From positions 38,729-102,728 of the forward strand of contig CACWXY010000009.1 in the NCBI GenBank assembly GCA_902764915.1: 64,000 bases of DNA, given 5' to 3'. This DNA comes from an uncultured Eubacteriales bacterium. GTDB lineage: Bacteria > Bacillota > Clostridia > Christensenellales > Aristaeellaceae. The notes beneath the pieces were generated by a model. The model did no database searches. It worked only from the letters and a program-made list of their open reading frames with translations, and had not been told where the DNA came from. The position numbers and the translations under genes are program-made. This document shows, in pieces, positions 51,661-58,286 of the stretch (position 1 is its first letter; every line of letters starts with the position of its first letter).

Positions 51661-53482
51661 CCACAACCTCCCCGTCCGGATATACGATCCGGAAACCGTT
51701 CGTCGCAAAGTCCACCGTCACACGTGTGCCATCTGAGAACACCGTCTCCTGACGGTTTCTGTCCGGTGTCAGGAACGCATGCTCCGTCATCTTTTCATAG
51801 GCCACCTGCTTCTGCAGCCGGGAAAGAATCCGCCACTGCGCGATATTCCGCGCCAGGGCTTCGCCTTCCGCCTGGTCGCTGATATAGCCCATGCCGCCAT
51901 TGAGAAGCGCATGCATAAAGCCTGTAGTGCCCTCCGGGATGCCCCATTCGCCTGCATCCATCTTCCAGGGGATCATTACGCAGTCGTGATAGGTCAGGTT
52001 AAACAGCGGGACCGGAATCGCGCTGCCTGTCAGGTACGGCGCCCAGTGACAGAACACCTGACTGCGCATCGCCCAGTCATTGACCTCCTCGGAGGACGGC
52101 ACAACCCCGTGGGCGGTCAGGTAATGGAAGCACTGCGCGCGATACTGAAGGCACTGTGCACGCGTCATGGGATGCCGGGGGTTCGCGCACTCGTCCGCCT
52201 CATTACAGGTGAACACGTCCAGATAGGTCGCCTGCAGCTGAATGCCTGCGGCAAACAGCTGATCAAAGTTCCGCTTTACATAGTCCGGGGCCAGGCTCGC
52301 GCACAGGTAATTCTGCCTGCCGCCGGCCCATATGGCGTGCCCGTAAATGCTCCCGTCCGGGTTCTGACAGGCGGAGTCCGCGCTATACGTCGGCGCATCC
52401 AGATAATAGTCCCGGTACTGGTCGTGCAGACCCATGAGATAGCCAAGGCCCGTCACCGTTTCCGAAAGCGCGCGCAGGCCGTCCCAGCCGCCCAGCTCGC
52501 GGCACGGCGGCAGATAGTCCGGGTGCTGATTGTCATACCCGGGCTGGCCCCATCCGTCCTGGTGCAGGTACAGCTGTGTCACTCCTTTTTCCTTGAGCAT
52601 GCGTACCCGCTCTTCCCAGTGCGCAAACGGCACCAGACGCTCATTCTTTTCCGGCGCTTCCTGATTATAATACCGCGAGTCCGGCGTCACATGCGTCTTC
52701 CCATCCACATGCATGACCCCGCAGCCGATGAGCCGGTCCACGTTCGGGTTTTCCGCAGCCTTCTCCCGAAGCGTCATGGGCGTTCCCTTTTCATCCGCGA
52801 TATGGCGGTAGGTCCTGCAGAGCGTTCCATAATCACTGCCCGCCGGCAGGAAATAATAGCTGACGGTCCGCTGATAGCGCATCCTGCCCAGGGACGGCAG
52901 ATGCCGCGCATAAATCCGGTTCGGACCGCCGGCGGGATGCCGGATTGTATACTTCGTATCCCAGGGCGACTGCACCACGGCCAGATAACTGCCCTGCTCC
53001 GTAACCTCGCCCCACCAGGGCATGTAGGCCGCTTCCGAGCACATCTGTCCGTCAAAGGGCAGTTTTTCCGCCACTTGTTCCGGCCAATGGCTGGGGATCA
53101 GCTGACCCTGCATGGTATTGACCACGGCATAGTCCGCCGCATCATCGGCCATCAGCGGCGCCGGCCAGGCGATCTCCTGTATCGTGCCTCTGCCTTCCCG
53201 CACGGTAACCAGTGAAAAATCAGCGCGGTCTCCTACCAGCAGGATATCCGCCTCCAGTGTCAGGTCTCCATGGCCCGGGAACTGGCTCCATGTCAGGCGG
53301 ATTCCATCCCCGAGCCCGGTCTGGATCGGCTGCTCGCGCTTCTCCTGCGCTGCAGAGAACGGTACCTGTTCCCCGCCTGCAAAGAGAATGGCCGTTTCAA
53401 AGAACGGATCAAAACACCATAGTTTGCCATGCGCCTCAATGCGCTGGGCATCCAGAAGCTTCAGACATGTGGACGTATGCAT
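51638..53482 (-). CDS. TIM-barrel glycosidase-like protein (DUF5696/GH101-like)
   Basis: A 614-residue protein. The N-terminal ~230 residues are beta-rich. A barrel-like region follows with QLYLHQDGWGQPGYDN, GYLMGLHDQYRDYY, QATYLDVFTCNEADEC and VVPSSEEVNDWAMRS. Acidic residues at strand ends (the Asp of TYLDVF and the Glu of SSEEVND) would suit a retaining glycosidase nucleophile and acid. It most resembles DUF5696/GH101-type alpha-glycosidases, but the exact family is uncertain. No signal peptide is present. It is the first enzyme after the operon B binding protein. MHTSTCLKLL at 53482 was chosen; the frame extends into the hairpin upstream. Confidence 0.65.
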   Translation of the reverse strand: MHTSTCLKLLDAQRIEAHGKLWCFDPFFETAILFAGGEQVPFSAAQEKREQPIQTGLGDGIRLTWSQFPGHGDLTLEADILLVGDRADFSLVTVREGRGTIQEIAWPAPLMADDAADYAVVNTMQGQLIPSHWPEQVAEKLPFDGQMCSEAAYMPWWGEVTEQGSYLAVVQSPWDTKYTIRHPAGGPNRIYARHLPSLGRMRYQRTVSYYFLPAGSDYGTLCRTYRHIADEKGTPMTLREKAAENPNVDRLIGCGVMHVDGKTHVTPDSRYYNQEAPEKNERLVPFAHWEERVRMLKEKGVTQLYLHQDGWGQPGYDNQHPDYLPPCRELGGWDGLRALSETVTGLGYLMGLHDQYRDYYLDAPTYSADSACQNPDGSIYGHAIWAGGRQNYLCASLAPDYVKRNFDQLFAAGIQLQATYLDVFTCNEADECANPRHPMTRAQCLQYRAQCFHYLTAHGVVPSSEEVNDWAMRSQVFCHWAPYLTGSAIPVPLFNLTYHDCVMIPWKMDAGEWGIPEGTTGFMHALLNGGMGYISDQAEGEALARNIAQWRILSRLQKQVAYEKMTEHAFLTPDRNRQETVFSDGTRVTVDFATNGFRIVYPDGEVVDGEADSF

Positions 53483-53515
53483 AAGCCTTATCCTCTTTTT
53501 TTCTCCTTCAAAAAG

Positions 53516-53552
53516 GGGCCACTGCTCCCCTGTATTCCGGAAGCAGTGGCCC
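53516..53552 (-). terminator. Attenuator-like hairpin after the binding-protein gene of operon B
   Basis: The 11-bp stem gggccactgct/agcagtggccc is followed on the minus strand by CCTTTTT, 15 bp after the SBP stop. Partial termination would make the binding protein more abundant than the enzymes. The CCACTGC core is shared with the operon A hairpin. Confidence 0.65.
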
Positions 53553-53566
53553 TGGATCACGTTGTC

Positions 53567-55126
53567 TTACCAGCCGTACTCGGCGGCAATCTCAGTAACC
53601 TTGGCGGTCGCGGGCTCATAATACGCAGCAGCGCGGGCCTTCATATCGGCAAACATATCCTCCACAGGATCCGTGCCGGAAATGATCAGCCAGTATTCGC
53701 TGGTGATGTTAAAGGCAGCCGCATCGGTCACGGCGTCATCGTCAATCAGGATCGGGCCGACCTCGGGATATACCGGGTTCTGATTGCGGATTGCGCACAC
53801 CGCAGCGTTCAGTGCCTTGGTTTCATCATTGTATTCGTCAAAGTATTCCACTTCCGGCATGGCGGCCATTTCAAAGCCCCAGCTGGTCCAGTGGGTCACA
53901 GGGATGGACGGATACTTCACAGCCAGATTGGAGGCATTGCCGTTCTCGTCCCGGATCTTCTTGACAGAGCCATCTGCTTCGATGGTATAGTCTTCGCCTT
54001 CCAGACCCATGCGCATATACTTGCCTTCGCCCAGCAGGTACTCATAGAAGGCCAGGAAGCGGTCCATCTTTTCCTCGGTGATTTCCGGTGCAAACTGTAC
54101 CGCCACCATGCAGGAGATGTAGGCTTCCATACGCGGCTCATCGCCCTTGTTGTTGCCCAGGGCACCGATCAAGCTGACACGGTCGAAGGGATTGACGTCG
54201 GGATTGGCCGCGCCGTAGTACTTCACCATTACACTGTTGATCCAGTCCGCGTCCGCGTTACGCACGCACACGCCGAACTGATTGGAGGAGAACTTCTGCA
54301 GACCTTCCTTCCATGTGGTCGCGGCAAAGTCCGGATCAATGGAGCCATCCTCATACATCTTGCGCAGCCACTTGAGCGGCTCGATGTTGCGGTCATCCAG
54401 CGCGCCGAAGAACCAGTTGCCGTCGGCATCCTTGTTCCAGTAGCGGTTGGATACGCCGGTGGAAGCAAAGAAATAGCGCAGGGTGCCCAGACCGTCGCCG
54501 GTCAGGCCGAAGGTATCGTTCACACCGTTGCCGTCGGGATCATTGTAGGTAAAGGCATGGCAGACTTCATACAGTTCTTCCCAGGTGCTCGGCATTTCCA
54601 GGCCAAGGGTTTCCAGCCAGTCCTTGCGGATGAACAGGCCCTTGCGCTCAGCCAGGTAAATGCTGGGATCGGCAGAGTCCGGCTTGGGCAGGAAATAGTA
54701 TCCATCATACATGGAATGCACCAGCTGGGACACAGCGTCGTTTTCCAGGCGTTCCTTGATCAGCGGATACTTCTCAATCAGTTCTTCCGGAATCTCCGCA
54801 ACCAGTTCTTCGGGAATGAACTGGGTGATTTCCTGGGTGTAGTACAGGATATCCGCAGTGAAGACATCCGGCAGCTTGCCTTCATTGGCGGCCAGCTGGG
54901 TTACAGTGAAATCATTGTTGTAATAGTTGGTCTCGCTCTGTACAAACTCGATCCCGAAGGTATCGCGGATGTACGCAGCCAGGGCATCATTCGCCGGGTC
55001 GAAGGTAAAGGGATCATCGTCGGAGTCAGCAGTAATGGTGAGGATTTCCCCATCATAAGCCAGCGCCGTGGCAGTGAAGAGCAGTGTAAGTGCCATCACC
55101 ATTGCCAAGAGTTTCCACAGTTTCAT
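53567..55126 (-). CDS. Extracellular sugar-binding protein (LplA-type, SBP family 1)
   Basis: A 519-residue secreted protein. MKLWKLLAMVMALTLLFTA is the signal peptide, with cleavage after ALA and no lipobox. The mature protein has the LplA-family calcium-loop-like stretch NDPDGNGVNDTFGL and RKDWLETLGLEMPSTWEEL. It should feed oligosaccharide to the LplB and LplC proteins encoded just upstream. The ligand is unknown; the next enzymes suggest an alpha-linked glycan. Like the operon A protein, it seems to be released or held by partners rather than lipid-anchored. Confidence 0.9.
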   Translation of the reverse strand: MKLWKLLAMVMALTLLFTATALAYDGEILTITADSDDDPFTFDPANDALAAYIRDTFGIEFVQSETNYYNNDFTVTQLAANEGKLPDVFTADILYYTQEITQFIPEELVAEIPEELIEKYPLIKERLENDAVSQLVHSMYDGYYFLPKPDSADPSIYLAERKGLFIRKDWLETLGLEMPSTWEELYEVCHAFTYNDPDGNGVNDTFGLTGDGLGTLRYFFASTGVSNRYWNKDADGNWFFGALDDRNIEPLKWLRKMYEDGSIDPDFAATTWKEGLQKFSSNQFGVCVRNADADWINSVMVKYYGAANPDVNPFDRVSLIGALGNNKGDEPRMEAYISCMVAVQFAPEITEEKMDRFLAFYEYLLGEGKYMRMGLEGEDYTIEADGSVKKIRDENGNASNLAVKYPSIPVTHWTSWGFEMAAMPEVEYFDEYNDETKALNAAVCAIRNQNPVYPEVGPILIDDDAVTDAAAFNITSEYWLIISGTDPVEDMFADMKARAAAYYEPATAKVTEIAAEYGW

Positions 55127-55192
55127 GGATCATGTTCCTCCTTGTAAAAATGATTCTATTGAAGCCGCAGACGGCTTACAACCTGATTCAGG

Positions 55193-56113
55193 TCAGCCCT
55201 TGACGGCACCGATGGTCATGCCCTTTTCGAAGTACTTCTGAATAAAGGGATAGATCACCACCATAGGCAGTACCGTTGCCACGGCACAGGCCATCTTCAG
55301 ACCGGTTTCATTGAGGAAGATGCGGTTGCCGGCTGCATCCCTCAAGCCTTCCATGTTCTGCATGTCCGCAGGGCGCGCTTCGTGCACGACAAAGTTGCGG
55401 ACAATCAGCTGCAGCGGGAAGAGCTTTTCATCGCGAATGTACAGCATGGCGGCAAACCAGCTGTTCCAGGTGCCCACGGCGACAAACATGGCAACGGTCG
55501 CCAGTGTCGGAATGGACAGCGGATAGATAATGCGGAAGAGAATCGTTGCTTCATTCGCGCCGTCAATCCGGGCTGATTCCTCCAGCGAGGCTGGCAGCTG
55601 CCGGAAGAAGGAGCGCACAATAATGAAGTTGAAAACACTGACCGAGTTCGGCACAATAAGCGCCAGAAGATTGTTTCCCCAGCCCAGTGTCTTTGTGATA
55701 TTCATATAATTGGGGATCAGACCGCCGGAGAAGAACATCGTAATCAGAAGATAGATCATGAAGAACTTCTGTCCCCGCAGATCCCCGCGGCACAGGCCAT
55801 AGGCCAGCATGGAGGTGATCAGGGTGGAGAGCAGTGTGGCCGCAATGGTAATGAATATGGTCAGGACATAGCTGCGCGGAATCAGGGAAGTGCTGAAGAT
55901 GTACTTATAGGCCTCCAGTGTCGGCTCACTGGGCCAGATGATATACGGCTCCCGCATGTATTCCACATTACTGGTCAGGGATATCGCGAAGATATTGAAA
56001 AACGGGAACAGAATAATAAAGGCGATCAGGATAAACAGTATAATATTGCATACATTGAATATCCTGTCCCCCAGGGAGGCCTTGATATGATGGGCCGCTT
56101 TGGCTCTGGCCAC
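55193..56113 (-). CDS. Sugar ABC transporter permease, LplC type
   Basis: A 306-residue permease. The first helix is IILFILIAFIILFPFFNIFA, and the EAA motif is ASLEESARIDGANEATILFRIIYPLSIP. It ends YPFIQKYFEKGMTIGAVKG. It starts with GTG at 56113, backed by GAAGGAGG eight bases upstream. It is the partner of the larger LplB-type protein 38 bp upstream. Confidence 0.92.
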   Translation of the reverse strand: MARAKAAHHIKASLGDRIFNVCNIILFILIAFIILFPFFNIFAISLTSNVEYMREPYIIWPSEPTLEAYKYIFSTSLIPRSYVLTIFITIAATLLSTLITSMLAYGLCRGDLRGQKFFMIYLLITMFFSGGLIPNYMNITKTLGWGNNLLALIVPNSVSVFNFIIVRSFFRQLPASLEESARIDGANEATILFRIIYPLSIPTLATVAMFVAVGTWNSWFAAMLYIRDEKLFPLQLIVRNFVVHEARPADMQNMEGLRDAAGNRIFLNETGLKMACAVATVLPMVVIYPFIQKYFEKGMTIGAVKG

Positions 56114-56151
56114 GTTCGTTTCCTCCTTCCATATACGGATGCCCGGGCTTC

Positions 56152-57324
56152 TCAGAAGAAGCCTTCGCCGGACATGCGCTTGACGACAAAATTGGACAGG
56201 AACAGCAGTATGCAGTTCACAATCTGCTGGAACAGACCGATGGCAGTGGACAGGTCATACTGTCCCTTGCCCACGCCCATATCATAGACATAGGTGTCAA
56301 TCACCTGGGCAACCGTTGTCTGGGTGGCAGCTGTGCGCAGGTTCATGATCTGGTCAAAGTTTGCGCCCATGACCGAGCCCACATTCAGGATCAGCATGGT
56401 GGTAATGGAGAAGGCAATGGACGGCAGCGTAATATGCAGACACTGCTGCCAGCGGTTGGCGCCGTCCAGGTAGGCCGCTTCATACATTTCCTGGTCCACC
56501 CCGGCAATGGCTGCCATATAGATAATGGTCCCCCATCCGGCTTCTTTCCATATGCTGGTCCCGTACAGCATGCCATAGAACTTTCCGGGATCGGACAGCA
56601 GATTCACGGCCTTGTATCCCAGGGAGATCAGCAGTTTATTGACAAGACCGGAGGTAATGGAAAACAGACTGAAAAGCAGGGAGTACATGATAACCCAGCT
56701 GATAAAGTGCGGCAGATAAATAATGGTCTGGATCGTACGCCGATAGGATGTGGACCGAAGCTCATTCATCAGCAGTGCCAGTATAATCGGTACCGGGAAC
56801 GTAATCGCCAGCTGCGTTACGCCGATAAACAGCGTATTCCAGATCGTCTGTCCGGCTACCGGGCTTTTGAAGAACCGATCAAACTGGTACATCCCCACCC
56901 ATTCGGAAAAGAGAATACCGCTTTTGATCTTGTAGTTCTTGAAGGCCAGTACAATGCCATACATGGGCATATAGCTGAAGACAAACACAACGATCAGGCC
57001 CGGCAGGATCAGCAGGTACCGGAAGCGGTCCTTCCAGAGATCCCTTGCGACCGGTATTGACCAGTACTTGAGCCCTGGCGCTGTAAAGAAATAGACCAGA
57101 TCGGCAATCAGAAGCACCGCTCCCGCAACAGCCAGAATTGCCGGTTTCAGGCCGTACTGCATAAAGTCCCACTTCTTGTTCCCGATAATGCCGGTAATAG
57201 CCAGATACCAGATGCCGCCACTGATCAGCATAAGCCCCGCCAGACACAAAAGAAGCCGGAAAACCCGTATTTCCGTCTTCTTTTCTGGTTTTGGGATCTT
57301 TCCTGTTGGAAGAGAAATATGCAT
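56152..57324 (-). CDS. Sugar ABC transporter permease, LplB type, with extra N-terminal membrane helices
   Basis: A 390-residue permease, about 75-80 residues longer than its operon A counterpart. Two extra hydrophobic helices (LLLCLAGLMLISGGIWYLAI and PAILAVAGAVLLIADLVYFF) precede the usual LplB core, which begins YLLILPGLIVVFVFSYMPMY. The EAA motif is MYEAAYLDGANRWQQCLHITLPSI, and it ends SNFVVKRMSGEGFF. ATG at 57324 is preceded by AAAGGAG. It is the first gene of operon B. The added helices may dock a partner protein (inference). Confidence 0.9.
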   Translation of the reverse strand: MHISLPTGKIPKPEKKTEIRVFRLLLCLAGLMLISGGIWYLAITGIIGNKKWDFMQYGLKPAILAVAGAVLLIADLVYFFTAPGLKYWSIPVARDLWKDRFRYLLILPGLIVVFVFSYMPMYGIVLAFKNYKIKSGILFSEWVGMYQFDRFFKSPVAGQTIWNTLFIGVTQLAITFPVPIILALLMNELRSTSYRRTIQTIIYLPHFISWVIMYSLLFSLFSITSGLVNKLLISLGYKAVNLLSDPGKFYGMLYGTSIWKEAGWGTIIYMAAIAGVDQEMYEAAYLDGANRWQQCLHITLPSIAFSITTMLILNVGSVMGANFDQIMNLRTAATQTTVAQVIDTYVYDMGVGKGQYDLSTAIGLFQQIVNCILLFLSNFVVKRMSGEGFF

Positions 57325-57388
57325 TATCCACGTTCTCCTTTCTGCACAATGGATGGAGAATGGTGTATTCCTTGACTGATTCGTATAT

Positions 57389-57417
57389 ATTGTAACCAGC
57401 GTTTCAGCGTTCGTCAA
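57389..57417 (-). promoter_or_regulatory. Promoter of operon B
   Basis: TTGACG (57417-57412), a 17-bp spacer and TACAAT (57394-57389) lie 65 bp before the ATG. The spacer holds a direct repeat, AACGCTG-AAACGCTG. Confidence 0.75.
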
Positions 57418-57420
57418 TCG

Positions 57421-57454
57421 AAACCTTTCAGCCCAGGCTCCTCAAAACCTTTCA
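57421..57454 (-). repeat. Two direct repeats upstream of the operon B -35, probable activator site
   Basis: The minus strand has TGAAAGGTTT twice (57430-57421 and 57454-57445), start to start 24 bp apart and ending 3 bp from the -35. This layout is typical of AraC/YesN-type activator sites at LplABC operons. No such regulator is encoded next to it in this window. Confidence 0.55.
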
Positions 57455-58286
57455 TCGATTCAATGTGACAGAATGGAACTGGACAGTCTCTCTATTCGGG
57501 AAAATCTATCAGTGCCATGCAGAATGTCTGCATCGGACAAACAGGCAGAAGAATCCGGGGGGATATAGGACGGAAAATCAATCAGGGGACATTCCCGGGC
57601 ACATGACGGATGGACTGTGTCATGAAACAGCCCCGCATATCAGAGCATTACAGCGGTAAGTCACGAAGACATGCGGACATAGTATTCCAGCCTGGTCAAA
57701 AGAGCCAATCAGAGCCGGATGAAAAAACCAGCTCCAACCTGGGAAAAGAACCGGGCAAATGATTCTTTACCTGTCCGCCACTGATTGTATGCTCCCAGGT
57801 TGGAGTCCGGCTATCATTCGTCCTTGTCCGCAGAGTGTGCAGACGTGTTTACGGGTGCGTAACCCAAAGAACGCCCCTGCAGCGCAAATAAAACAGACAA
57901 TGGACCTTCTTATCCGACTGAAATCGGACCTTTTCGTCCTGGCCAGCCACGGCTCTTCTTTCCCGGTACTGACTAAACATCGCACCTGGAAAAAGATCAT
58001 GTCTGTAATGGATCGCGCCAAGAAGGCTGCTCAGATAGAGAAATATGACCGCAAATCGGGCTGAACTCGTCTCAAAAAGAGGCCCTGAAGTCGCGAGGAC
58101 ATATTCCAAAACCGCAGGCGTCTCCCGAGAAGAAGCCAGAAGTTCCCAAAAGGAACAAAACAAGCCTGTCATCAAAGAGCAGCAGAACATGATTGGGGAG
58201 GAAGCGATCTCGTCAGAAGCCAGACAGCAAACCGAAACGCCTAGTGATACGGCCGCAGGCCAAAGCGGATGCTCGGCCAGCAGACG
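57455..58286. other. 830-bp stretch without a gene I can support
   Basis: Open frames here (for example 57759-58064 plus and 57849-58190 minus) match no family I know and look like chance. On the minus strand the reading frame of the Cas13d-like gene stays open for 145 codons beyond its TAG. The peptide lacks Cas13d features such as the RNxxxH motif. The stretch also holds a 13-bp inverted repeat (57732-57805). No CRISPR-like direct repeat was seen. Confidence 0.6.
57732..57805. repeat. 13-bp inverted repeat with 48-bp spacer
   Basis: ctccaacctggga (57732-57744) is repeated perfectly inverted as tcccaggttggag (57793-57805). An outer pair agccgga/tccggct flanks it. It may be a small mobile-element relic or a structured RNA; no T-run follows. 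Confidence 0.6.

Noticed and set aside
53429..55147. 572-codon plus-strand open frame
   Set aside because: It mirrors the sugar-binding protein on the minus strand, which has a signal peptide, family motifs and operon context.
57759..58064. Transposase-like open frame on the plus strand
   Set aside because: A short stretch (MDLLIRLKSDLFVLASHG) vaguely recalls transposases, but there is no catalytic motif and no terminal repeats fitting it.
57849..58286. Missing HEPN2 domain of Cas13d in another frame downstream of the stop
   Set aside because: The region was translated in the original frame and one shifted frame; neither shows an R-N-x-x-x-H motif or other C-terminal Cas13d sequence.
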